Shown here: positions 54,512 through 61,735 of the stretch, one piece after another
How positions within the stretch are numbered: the first letter of the stretch is position 1
Layout of the letters: every line of letters starts with the position of its first letter
Assembly (NCBI GenBank): GCA_038210495.1
Contig: JBBQWR010000023.1
Span: 1 to 64,000 of the forward strand
Source: JBBQWR01 sp038210495
Lineage (GTDB): Bacteria > Planctomycetota > Planctomycetia > Pirellulales > DATAWG01
DNA: 64,000 nt
Direction: 5' to 3'
Position numbers and translations under genes: made by a program
The notes under the pieces: model-generated
Database searches by the model: none
The model's input: the letters and a program-made list of their open reading frames with translations, nothing else
Told to the model about the DNA's origin: nothing

Positions 54512-55228
54512 ATGGCGACAATCGAATTCTTGCGGGCCGATATTGCAAATCGTCAGATTCGCGTCGATCGAGATGGTCTCGCGCTTCGAGGCGTGGAACT
54601 GGCCTGCGTCGGCGTCTTCAAAACCAAGATCGGCCGATTCAACGAGGCTTCGCTCGCGACCGCCCTGCGGCTGATTAAGGCAAACTCCAGTGGCGTGATG
54701 AGCCATTTTGGCCACGGCTCGGCGGTAACCGGCGAGCCCGGTAGTTTTCTAGGTCGGATTCGGGATCCGTTTTTACCTATCAATACTTCGCTCCGCGCCG
54801 ATCTGTTTTTCGATCCAACCGCGTTTAGCTCCCCGCGAGGAAATCTGGCCGGGTATGTGATGGATCTGGCGAATTCCGACCGCGACGCGCTTTCAATGTC
54901 ATTCGTCATCAACGTCGAAAAGATAATCGAGAAAAACAGCCAAGGGCGCCCATTGATTGGACCGGATGGCCAAGCATTACCGCCGCTGTGGACGCCCGTG
55001 GAAGTGCTGGCGTGCGACGTGGTTGAATCGGGCAATGCGGCCGGCAGCATCCTAAGCCCGGTCGGAATCTCTGATTTTTACCCACCGACTTTTGACTTCG
55101 ACAAACTAACCGATGATGAACTTCGCGCACTATGGAAGCGGACAAAGGCCACGGCAGCATCGGCTGAAGAAAACGAAATGCGAAGGCGGTGGGAAAACAC
55201 CAAGCGCCGCGCAGGGCTGAGAACGTAA
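54512..55228 (+). CDS. putative prohead-protease-like protein
   Basis: 238 residues. GVMSHFGHGSAVTGEPGSFLG, then LRADLFFDPTAFSSPRGNLA and DRDALSMSFVINVEK, then VEVLACDVVESGNAAGSIL. A His around 66 and a Ser in LSMSF occupy places like the His/Ser of phage prohead proteases, and the VDVVD-x-GxAAGS ending is common to them. It might instead be a related capsid-decoration or Mu I-like protein. Confidence 0.6.
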   Translation: MATIEFLRADIANRQIRVDRDGLALRGVELACVGVFKTKIGRFNEASLATALRLIKANSSGVMSHFGHGSAVTGEPGSFLGRIRDPFLPINTSLRADLFFDPTAFSSPRGNLAGYVMDLANSDRDALSMSFVINVEKIIEKNSQGRPLIGPDGQALPPLWTPVEVLACDVVESGNAAGSILSPVGISDFYPPTFDFDKLTDDELRALWKRTKATAASAEENEMRRRWENTKRRAGLRT

Positions 55229-55232
55229 AAAA

Positions 55233-55295
55233 ATAACCGGCGGTTCGTGGTGGCGTTTTCGGAAAACTTTTCGCCATCACGCGCCGCTGATAATG
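55233..55295 (+). repeat. morphogenesis-region hairpin repeat, copy 2
   Basis: accggcgg, then gtggtggcg ... cgccatcac stem with an inner gttttc/gaaaac stem, then ccgctgataa. It follows the stop of the protease-like gene, as copy 1 follows the stop at 53834. Confidence 0.65.
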
Positions 55296-55427
55296 AGGTT
55301 GGTGAAGGTGGGCAGGACGGTTTTTGAACAACAGAGAAAGGCGCTTGTCGCGCCATTGCCGTCCGGTTGGCGTTAATAAGCGTTTCCGCTGCCGGGCGGC
55401 TGAATTCAACTCAAAGGGAAAGCACGG

Positions 55428-55757
55428 ATGTTAACGATCGACCAGATTAAGGCCGCTCATGGACCGGGCGAAAAGCTGATCCACGTTCCCGAGTGGGGCG
55501 GAGACGTGAAGGCCCGCCGGCTGGGCGCTGAGCAATATCTCCGGCTTAGCTCGATAATCACCGACGCCGCTGCGAAGGGCAACGCGGCAAATTATCTTGC
55601 CGCTGTCGTCGAGGAGTCGCTCATCAACGAAAACGGCTCGCCGATGTTCGATGAGAACTCCCGGCATATCTTGCTAGCCGAACCGATCATTACGGCTCGC
55701 ATCGGGACGGAAATTATGGCGTTTAACAAGCTGACCAAGGGTAACACCAATGGCTGA
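55428..55757 (+). CDS. putative tail-assembly chaperone
   Basis: 109 residues, MLTIDQIKAAHGPGEKLIHV then VKARRLGAEQYLRLSSIITD. The size, composition and position directly before (8-bp overlap with) a tape-measure-like gene are what tail-assembly chaperones show. Assignment rests mainly on context. Confidence 0.55.
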   Translation: MLTIDQIKAAHGPGEKLIHVPEWGGDVKARRLGAEQYLRLSSIITDAAAKGNAANYLAAVVEESLINENGSPMFDENSRHILLAEPIITARIGTEIMAFNKLTKGNTNG

Positions 55758-57318
55758 TAACATCGGCTCACTTACGGCGGTTGTGCGGGCGACGGCCGGC
55801 CAGTTTGCGCAGGACATGAAGCAAATCGAGGCCAGTCTCGATGAGCTCAAGTCGCACGCCAACGGGTTGAACCTCAAAGAGGCGTTTTCGTTCGGCGCTG
55901 GCGTCGAAGCGATGCGCGCGGCGTTCGATATGGCCCGCGAGGCCGTCGGCGGATTCTTTGAAATCGTCGAACAGGGCGCCAAGCTCAAAGTTCTATCCGA
56001 TGCCCTGGGCGTGACCACCCAAGAGCTAAGCGGCTTGCGGTTCGCCGCCGCAGAATCAGAAGTCGCCGCCGATTCGCTGGACAACCGTCTCCAAAAGATG
56101 CTCAAGACGATCGGCGAAATGCACGCCGGCAACAAAGAGGCCGGCGGCGCTTTGGCCGCGCTAGGGCTGACCAGCGCCGAATTGAAGGGTTCGGCGGCCG
56201 AAGACTTCGAGAAAATCGCCGATGCGATCGCCAAACTCAAGAACCCGGCCGATGAAGCCGCCGCCGCAGTCAAGATTTTCGGCAAAGCCGGGGCGGACCT
56301 GTTGCCGCTGTTGAATAAGGGCACGGAAGGCATCGAAAAGGCGCGGCGGAAACTGCGCGAGCTGGGCGGCGAGATTGACGACAATTCAGCGCAGTCAATG
56401 AAGGATTTGAAAGACTCTCTACACGAATTAGAAACCGCCTGGATCGCGTTCGAGACTACGCTCGCCACGGAAGTCGCGCCGATTCTCAAGGTTATCGCAG
56501 ACGAACTGAAGGGTATGGCCGTGTCCAGCACGCAACACGCGCACGGCATCACGGCGGCCGTGATCGCTTGGACTAAGTTCGCTGCCGAAATCGGCGCCGT
56601 CATCATCATCGTGCCGGCCGTTGTCGAGGCGATTGGGTTCATTGTCGAGGGGATCCAAGCGATGGTCGAAGCGGAAACAATCCTTGAGGCACTGACCAAT
56701 CCGGCCGCGCTAGCCGCTGGCATAGCCGCCGCCGCCGTGGCTGTGACCGTTATCAGCAGCAAATTCGATGAACTCAAAACGAAGGTAGCGGCTGCCCAGG
56801 AAGCGGCGGAGAAGCACGCTAAGTCGCTGGGCAAAATTAAGGACAGCACGGTCGAGGTGAACACCGAGGCAGAGAAAAACATAAAGCACCTCGAAGCGTT
56901 AATGAAAAAAGGCGCCGAAGTCGCCAAAGGGGTCCGCGAGCCGTGGGAAAAGTTTCGAGACACGCTCAGCGAGTTGCGCGGTCTGATGGCCGAGGGCGCC
57001 ATCGGAATGGATACGTTCCACCGTGCTGCGGCGAAGGCCGCCGCCGAACTCGAAAAGGTCTTGGTGACCCAAAATAAAATCGCTGATTTCCGCGAGTCCC
57101 CCGGCACGGCCGCCGCACTGGTCGGCACGACCGAGGGTTTCTCAGCGGTCGAAGGCTCGAAGCGGCTGGCCGATGATCTCAACCGGCACAAGGCGGATTT
57201 GCAAGCCGAGCAGCTTGCGGAAGAAAAGCAGCACACGGAATTCCTGCGGCAAATCGCCACCGCCGTCACCGGACAAACCACGGCGCCCGACAACACCACC
57301 AACGTAGCGGATTTTTAA
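55750..57318 (+). CDS. tape-measure-like protein
   Basis: 522 residues. Begins MADNIGSLTAVVRATAGQFA, the usual opening of phage tape-measure proteins, then long helices (MKQIEASLDELKSHA), LGVTTQELSGLRFAAAESEV typical of the family, a hydrophobic middle (AEIGAVIIIVPAVVEAIGF) and more coiled coil. Tape measures set tail length. At 522 residues it would suit only a short tail, or be reduced. Confidence 0.75.
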   Translation: MADNIGSLTAVVRATAGQFAQDMKQIEASLDELKSHANGLNLKEAFSFGAGVEAMRAAFDMAREAVGGFFEIVEQGAKLKVLSDALGVTTQELSGLRFAAAESEVAADSLDNRLQKMLKTIGEMHAGNKEAGGALAALGLTSAELKGSAAEDFEKIADAIAKLKNPADEAAAAVKIFGKAGADLLPLLNKGTEGIEKARRKLRELGGEIDDNSAQSMKDLKDSLHELETAWIAFETTLATEVAPILKVIADELKGMAVSSTQHAHGITAAVIAWTKFAAEIGAVIIIVPAVVEAIGFIVEGIQAMVEAETILEALTNPAALAAGIAAAAVAVTVISSKFDELKTKVAAAQEAAEKHAKSLGKIKDSTVEVNTEAEKNIKHLEALMKKGAEVAKGVREPWEKFRDTLSELRGLMAEGAIGMDTFHRAAAKAAAELEKVLVTQNKIADFRESPGTAAALVGTTEGFSAVEGSKRLADDLNRHKADLQAEQLAEEKQHTEFLRQIATAVTGQTTAPDNTTNVADF

Positions 57319-57319
57319 T

Positions 57320-57571
57320 ATGACCCCTGAACAATTCAAGCGAAACATCATCGCCGTCGAGGGCATCGGCCGGCAAAACGCCGATTTGCAAGTTCGCCTC
57401 GCGGACATGCTGACCTTGCTCGACAAGCGAATAAACAGCGACCTCGAATTCCGCTCGACCATCGCCAAGCACCAGGCGGAAATCGGCCGGACCCAGAAGG
57501 CGAACGGCGAAGTTCTAAAGAGGCTCCAGGCCGACCTGCTGGGCGACGGCGAAGAGTGGAAGGGCGGCTGA
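57320..57571 (+). CDS. small helical element protein
   Basis: 83 residues, MTPEQFKRNIIAVEGIGRQN then ADLQVRLADMLTLLDK, starting one base after the tape-measure stop (TAATATG), so likely coupled. Helical and amphipathic; not recognised. Confidence 0.6.
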   Translation: MTPEQFKRNIIAVEGIGRQNADLQVRLADMLTLLDKRINSDLEFRSTIAKHQAEIGRTQKANGEVLKRLQADLLGDGEEWKGG

Positions 57572-57587
57572 GATGGATTCAACTGGT

Positions 57588-57614
57588 AAAATCTTCCAGT
57601 TGAATGCCGGCCAA
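57588..57614 (+). terminator. hairpin at end of the morphogenesis operon
   Basis: ttcaactgg / ccagttgaa, a perfect 9-bp stem with a 9-nt loop, 17 bp after the last stop. No T run, so either a weak terminator or an RNA-stability hairpin. Confidence 0.5.
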
Positions 57615-57623
57615 AATCCCGCG

Positions 57624-57653
57624 TTGACAACCCCGGCGCCCGTCCGGCATACT
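57624..57653 (+). promoter_or_regulatory. sigma70-like promoter
   Basis: TTGACA (57624-57629), 18-bp spacer, CATACT (57648-57653). The perfect -35 box makes this the clearest promoter in the element. It reads towards a structured leader and the gene at 57861. Confidence 0.55.
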
Positions 57654-57659
57654 GCGGGC

Positions 57660-57824
57660 GTCGGAAAGGTGTCTGAAAACACTTAGCCGGCAGCCAGCAT
57701 AGGCTTTTACCGTGAGATTCTTGTTATGCCAAATTCAAATGACCGCAACCCCGGTCAACTGGCGCTTCGGCGCAAGTGCTCTCACGGGCGCTTTTTCAGC
57801 GGTTGACCGGGGCTGCGGTTTTTT
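57660..57824 (+). ncRNA. structured leader RNA or small RNA ending in a terminator
   Basis: Between the promoter and the gene at 57861 lie a gtgt/acac hairpin and a gcgc-ttcg-gcgc UUCG hairpin. The latter is enclosed by a long stem: 57742-57759 with 57802-57819, about 17 pairs with one G-U, closing on TTTTTT (57819-57824). The terminated product would be about 160 nt. No small peptide is evident. Confidence 0.5.
57742..57824 (+). terminator. strong intrinsic terminator before the 57861 gene
   Basis: accgcaaccccggtcaac pairs with gttgaccggggctgcggt, followed by a T tract. It precedes the start codon by only 37 bp. Confidence 0.75.
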
Positions 57825-57860
57825 GCTGCGCCCACCGCGCAGGGAAAGGCATGGCCTGCC

Positions 57861-59003
57861 ATGTCGAAATCTAAAGCGTCCCCGTCGAAGTCCACCCGTC
57901 GTGAAACCGCGCTCGAAAAGCGGGAGCGCCTCGCGGAGCATCTTAACGAGCTATCCGGCGGGCGAGTCAAAATCGAGTTTTGCGCGACGTCATTTTGGGA
58001 TGGAAAAGACCCTCGCTCACCAGGGTCGGAGGGGCATCTTTTCAGCCTCTCGATTCCCGAGGAGTCGAACGACAGCGAAGACTTTCCCGACGAAACGACG
58101 ACCATGGAACTGGACGACCGCGACGGGCCAGTCGCCGCTGGAGTTGTCGCCCAGCTCCGCAAGGTCGGCGCGATCTACTTCAACCGGGCCCGGGAACTGG
58201 AAGCGGCTTTTGAGGCCAACGCGCCACTACCGCCGCGAGCCAATCGATTCACGCTCATTGTCGTGAAGCGGCCGAGCGGTTGGGACGGGAGCCTTGACGA
58301 GGCGCCGCCGCAGTATGACCCCGTGGCGGTCTATCTCAGCGACGTTGCGGAAAGGGATGCCCGCGTAGTTTCTTTCAACGACGTATCGGCACGGCTGAGC
58401 GGGGAGTTGTGGATGGTCAAGATTCGCTTGGAAGAGGCGTTAGCGATGGAGTTGCCGGCGTGGCCCGATGTTCGTGGCGAATACTCGATCGACTACGAAT
58501 GCGGTGACGTCCTGGAATTCCACTACGACCAGGAAAAGCAACGGGCGGAAGTGGCGGCGATGCTCGAGGTGATCGATCATGATTGCCCCGGCCACATGAT
58601 CTGCGGATTGCCTCGGAGGCTTTTTTGGGAGTGCTGGATTCGCTTAAACGATGGCGCTGGCATCGCGTCCAATAAGCTCAAGTATGTCAATTGTGCCGAC
58701 GTGGATCTAAAGGCTGGCGTGCTGACGATCCGGGCCGAGCTCCGCGACAAGTATTTGCACGAAGACCGCGGCGACAAGCTGGTCGACCTGGACGTGCCAA
58801 CGGTCCAGGCGCTCGAAAAGTTTGGCCTAAAGGACCGGGCTTTGCTTTTCCCGGAATTCGGATTCTCTGAACTGCTGGCGACCCAGGGAGAGATTCTGCG
58901 GCAGGCCCGGGAATTGATCAAGGCGGACAATGCCGCCAAGGCTGCGAAAAAGAAACCGACCGCTAAGGCCAAAACTCGCAAGCGCGCGTTGGCCACGGCC
59001 TAG
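57861..59003 (+). CDS. element cargo protein, distantly recombinase-like
   Basis: 380 residues, highly charged, with a Lys/Ala-rich basic tail (KAAKKKPTAKAKTRKRALAT). RRLFWECWIRLNDGAGI, then ADVDLKAGVLTIR and DKLVDLDVPTVQALEKF ... ALLFP follow the order of a tyrosine-recombinase core (compare WEDVDLDA and IPLHPLVVEHLAKL in the element's integrase). The HxxR and Tyr box are absent, so it would be inactive if related. I do not recognise the N-terminal 200 residues. ATG 57861 has GGGAAAGG about 16-20 bases upstream. Confidence 0.6.
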   Translation: MSKSKASPSKSTRRETALEKRERLAEHLNELSGGRVKIEFCATSFWDGKDPRSPGSEGHLFSLSIPEESNDSEDFPDETTTMELDDRDGPVAAGVVAQLRKVGAIYFNRARELEAAFEANAPLPPRANRFTLIVVKRPSGWDGSLDEAPPQYDPVAVYLSDVAERDARVVSFNDVSARLSGELWMVKIRLEEALAMELPAWPDVRGEYSIDYECGDVLEFHYDQEKQRAEVAAMLEVIDHDCPGHMICGLPRRLFWECWIRLNDGAGIASNKLKYVNCADVDLKAGVLTIRAELRDKYLHEDRGDKLVDLDVPTVQALEKFGLKDRALLFPEFGFSELLATQGEILRQARELIKADNAAKAAKKKPTAKAKTRKRALATA

Positions 59004-59094
59004 TTGGAGTTCCCCGCTGGCGGCGCTGCTCGTGGGCGCCGACCGGCTTTTCTGTCTCAATTTCAACTCACAAACCAACCTATCGAGGATAACT

Positions 59095-59433
59095 ATGGCG
59101 ACCGCAATTAAACGTCAAAGCAAGACGGCTAAGGTCACGAAACACAAATCGAAATCTGCCGTTGTTCGGCCTTCGATCAAATCTAGCAAGGCTGCCCCCG
59201 ACCTGGAGGTGGAAGGCAACGATCACGGCGTATTCCTAATCCCTGTCGACGTGCTGGCGCGACTGTCGTTTGTCGGGGGCAGGTCCGACGCAAGCCAATT
59301 CGCCGACAACTTCAACGATATGGAGCGAGTGCGCAACACCGGCTTCGTGGCCCTTCACCTTGATAGCGTCGACGTCGACCTATTGAAAAACGTGAAGGCC
59401 AACGAGCTTGGTATTAAGCGCGGCCGAGCTTAG
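59095..59433 (+). CDS. small basic element protein next to the NYN gene
   Basis: 112 residues; GAGG precedes ATG 59095. A Lys-rich N-terminus (IKRQSKTAKVTKHKSKSAVV) is followed by a compact part (DHGVFLIPVDVLARLSFVGG). It lies 70 bp upstream of the NYN gene on the same strand and could be its partner. Not recognised. Confidence 0.6.
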   Translation: MATAIKRQSKTAKVTKHKSKSAVVRPSIKSSKAAPDLEVEGNDHGVFLIPVDVLARLSFVGGRSDASQFADNFNDMERVRNTGFVALHLDSVDVDLLKNVKANELGIKRGRA

Positions 59434-59503
59434 TCACCCGCCGGCTCGGCCGTCACGATTGCGGCCGGGTCGGCTTTATTACTTCAACACGGAGACCACG
59501 ACG

Positions 59504-60028
59504 ATGGAAGTGACGCACGGTTTCGTGGATGGCGGATACCTTCGCGTCGGCGGCAGGAAGTTCGGAACCTCCTATCCGAATCCGCTGACCGTCGTGAAAA
59601 CCGTATTGATTAACTCCGACGTTGATCGTGGTCGCAACGTTATTTTAACGCGTTGCAATTACTACGATGCCGACCCCGAGCTACCGGAACTGCCGGACCC
59701 GAATTCAGAAAAATACTGGTCCAAAATCACGCGACTCTCTGACACACACCTACGGTTCGGCCATTTGCGAGGCAAACCACGGAGGCAAAAAGGCGTCGAT
59801 ATGCTCCTTGCCGTCGACATGCTGGTGGGCGCATTCACCGACATCATTCAAGTCGCCGTGCTGATTGCCGGCGACCTGGATTTCTTGCCAGCAGTTCAAG
59901 AGATTCAACGTCGGGGCGTCGTCGTGATTCTCGGCGCGTTCGACGATCACGTAGCGCCTCTGCTCAAAGAATCAGTCGATCGGTATGTGCGACTTGATAA
60001 GAATGTGCTTGAAGGCGACATGATTTAA
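59504..60028 (+). CDS. NYN-domain (LabA-like, PIN-fold) putative ribonuclease
   Basis: 174 residues from ATG 59504 with GGAG upstream. HGFVDGGYLR gives the first catalytic Asp, RCNYYDAD, KGVDMLLAVDMLVGA the second, and VAVLIAGDLDFLPAVQEIQR the third (GDxDF). This is the NYN/DUF88 pattern. NYN proteins are Mg-dependent RNases; some act as toxins or in phage defence. Its place next to the integrase is a usual cargo position. Confidence 0.85.
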   Translation: MEVTHGFVDGGYLRVGGRKFGTSYPNPLTVVKTVLINSDVDRGRNVILTRCNYYDADPELPELPDPNSEKYWSKITRLSDTHLRFGHLRGKPRRQKGVDMLLAVDMLVGAFTDIIQVAVLIAGDLDFLPAVQEIQRRGVVVILGAFDDHVAPLLKESVDRYVRLDKNVLEGDMI

Positions 60029-60092
60029 CTGAGTCCAACTATCGCTGAAACAGCGGCCGGACCGGATTTGTACTTCAGTTCAAAGGGGATCA

Positions 60093-60230
60093 ATGAACGC
60101 GACACAACGCATCGGCCGCACGCTCGCGCCGAAGGTATCAAACGTCGACCCGAGGCATCCGAACGCGTTAGACGCGATCCTACGCATCCGAATTTCAACC
60201 GACACCAACGAATCGAGGGTATCACCATGA
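60093..60230 (+). CDS. 45-residue protein overlapping the integrase start
   Basis: ATG 60093 behind AAGGGG opens a 45-residue frame (MNATQRIGRTLAPKVS ...) whose TGA overlaps the integrase ATG as ATGA. The good ribosome site and overlap argue for translation, possibly as a leader coupling integrase expression or a small directionality factor. Confidence 0.5.
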   Translation: MNATQRIGRTLAPKVSNVDPRHPNALDAILRIRISTDTNESRVSP

Positions 60231-61339
60231 AAGCTTGGATTTTCCAAGACCCGAAGCAGAAACAGAAGCTCGGCGCCGGTTGCCCGTGGTCGGTCGGCTG
60301 GTACACACCGGACGGGAAGCGAACTCAGAAGAGCATCGGCGCGAAGAGCGCTGCAGAAAAGCATTGTCGCCGAGTCGAGGGGCAACTAGCGGCGGGCGTC
60401 TACGAAAACACAAGTCGCAAGCGCTGGCAGGAATTCGTTGTCGAGTACGAATCGAAGGTGATGGTCGGCATGGAAGCCGGGACCCGCGAATCGGCACAGT
60501 ACGCCATCAACCATTTCGAGCGGATCGCGAAGCCGGTCAAGATGCAGTCGATCACCAGCAAGACGATCGCCAACTACGTGGCCGCGCGACGGTTCGAGAA
60601 AAAGTACAGGAACAGCGAAGGTAGCCCGCTCGTGTCACCGGCGACGGTCAACAAAGAGTTGCGGACGCTGCGGGCCATTTTGCGGAAGGCCGTGCGCTGG
60701 GGATTCTTGGCCAAGCCGCCGGAGATTGATTTTCTCCGCGAGCCCGGCAAGCTGGCGGTGTATGTCACCCCCGAGCATTTCGCGAAGTTGTACGTTGCGT
60801 GCGACAAGGCCCGCTGGCCGGAGCAGCAACCCTACCCGGCGGCCGACTGGTGGCGTGGGCTGCTCACGATGGCCTATATGACCGGCTGGCGTATCGGTTC
60901 GCTCTTGGCCCTGCGATGGGAAGACGTCGACCTGGACGCGGCTACAGCGATCAGCCGAGCCACAGACAACAAGGGGAAGCGGGACCAGAAGATACCGCTA
61001 CACCCGCTCGTGGTCGAGCACCTCGCGAAGCTCAAGAGTTTTTCGCCGCTGATGTTTTCGTGGGACCATAGTCGGCCGTCATTATTCGCGCAGTATCGGG
61101 CGATTCAGAACGCGGCCAAGGTCAAGCCCGAGGGGAGCAAGGCCCACTACGGCTTCCACGACCTGCGCCGGGCGTTCGCGACGATGAACGCGGCCAATCT
61201 GACACCCGACGCGTTGCAGCACCTAATGCAGCACCGGGACTATCAGACGACCCAGCGCTACATCAACATGGCCCGCCAACTCAATCCGGCCGTGCAGAAG
61301 CTCTACGTGCCGACGCTGACTGTGGCAAACGTCGGCTGA
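60227..61339 (+). CDS. Tyrosine-type integrase of the element
   Basis: 370 residues; GAGGG before ATG 60227 fixes the start. Catalytic set: Arg in TGWRIGSLLALRW (~221), Lys in DNKGKRD, HxxR in HDLRRAFAT (~310), His in MQHRDY (~335), Tyr in TTQRYINMA (~344). The N-terminal part has a basic arm-binding domain and a SAM-like domain (EFVVEYESKV, TVNKELRTLRAILRKAV). It ends 90 bp from the right att repeat, convergent with the tRNA, as usual for tRNA integrases. Confidence 0.95.
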   Translation: MKAWIFQDPKQKQKLGAGCPWSVGWYTPDGKRTQKSIGAKSAAEKHCRRVEGQLAAGVYENTSRKRWQEFVVEYESKVMVGMEAGTRESAQYAINHFERIAKPVKMQSITSKTIANYVAARRFEKKYRNSEGSPLVSPATVNKELRTLRAILRKAVRWGFLAKPPEIDFLREPGKLAVYVTPEHFAKLYVACDKARWPEQQPYPAADWWRGLLTMAYMTGWRIGSLLALRWEDVDLDAATAISRATDNKGKRDQKIPLHPLVVEHLAKLKSFSPLMFSWDHSRPSLFAQYRAIQNAAKVKPEGSKAHYGFHDLRRAFATMNAANLTPDALQHLMQHRDYQTTQRYINMARQLNPAVQKLYVPTLTVANVG

Positions 61340-61347
61340 ACGGCTCT

Positions 61348-61371
61348 TGGAGGGTTATTGGAGGGTTGACG
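61348..61371 (+). repeat. probable integrase arm repeat, right
   Basis: A 24-mer beginning tggagggttattgga, one base different from 46166-46189 and internally repetitive (ttggagggtta ttggagggttg). It begins 8 bp after the integrase stop. Confidence 0.7.
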
Positions 61372-61429
61372 TTTTCGAGGCGACTTAAAATGAACCGACG
61401 CGAGACACCTAAAGCCTTACAGTGTAGAC

Positions 61430-61485
61430 AGTACCGGAGGTGGGACTTGAACCCACACAGCCTTGCGGCTACTGGATTTTGAGTC
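61430..61485. repeat. right attachment site within tRNA-Leu
   Basis: 56 bp identical to 46005-46060, running from 2 bp beyond the tRNA 3' end into the anticodon loop and stem. Identity stops exactly at 61486/46061. Confidence 0.93.
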
Positions 61486-61514
61486 CAGCGCGTCTGCCAT
61501 TCCGCCACTCCGGC
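61432..61514 (-). tRNA. tRNA-Leu (anticodon CAA)
   Basis: 83 nt. The acceptor stem is GCCGGAG with CTCCGGT, the anticodon arm is CTGGA-CTCAAAA-TCCAG with anticodon CAA, a variable arm TAGCCGCAAGGCT marks a class II tRNA, and a T arm with GGTTCAAGTCC is present. CCA is not encoded. Its 3' half was supplied by the integrated element; the original 3' half is left at 46005-46060. Confidence 0.95.
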
Positions 61515-61735
61515 TAATGCTGAGGCCGTGATAGTTTGCGGCCGGTTCTCAACGTTGTCAACGGGGTGTTTTCGCCCGTGTGCTGTAAACCGCGTGTCGA
61601 GCGATCGGGGCTCACTGGAAACAGAACGTTGTCCAAAAGGGGAAGCCGCGCCGGATAAGCTCGCGAACTCGAAATTACCTTTGGCGGCTTTAGCAAGGAC
61701 ATGTTGCCCCTGTCCGCCCGACTATGAGAGGCTCT

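Larger units (their letters stand above)
46005..61485. mobile_element. tRNA-Leu-integrated phage-like element, about 15.4 kb
   Basis: Bounded by a 56-bp direct repeat of tRNA-Leu 3' sequence, with a tyrosine integrase adjoining the right repeat and the intact tRNA rebuilt across the right junction. Inner near-identical 24-mers (tggagggttattggaaggtt type) lie at 46166-46189 and 61348-61371, likely integrase arm sites. Contents: replication block (46.3-50.5 kb), packaging and tail-like block (50.6-57.6 kb), cargo (57.9-60.0 kb), integrase. No portal, major capsid, tail tube, baseplate, lysis or C1-type repressor gene is recognised. Confidence 0.9.

Noticed and set aside
55674..57302. 542-codon minus-strand frame opposite the tape-measure gene
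   Set aside because: Ser/Ala-rich mirror of a helical coding sequence; the plus strand has ribosome sites, overlaps and family resemblance.
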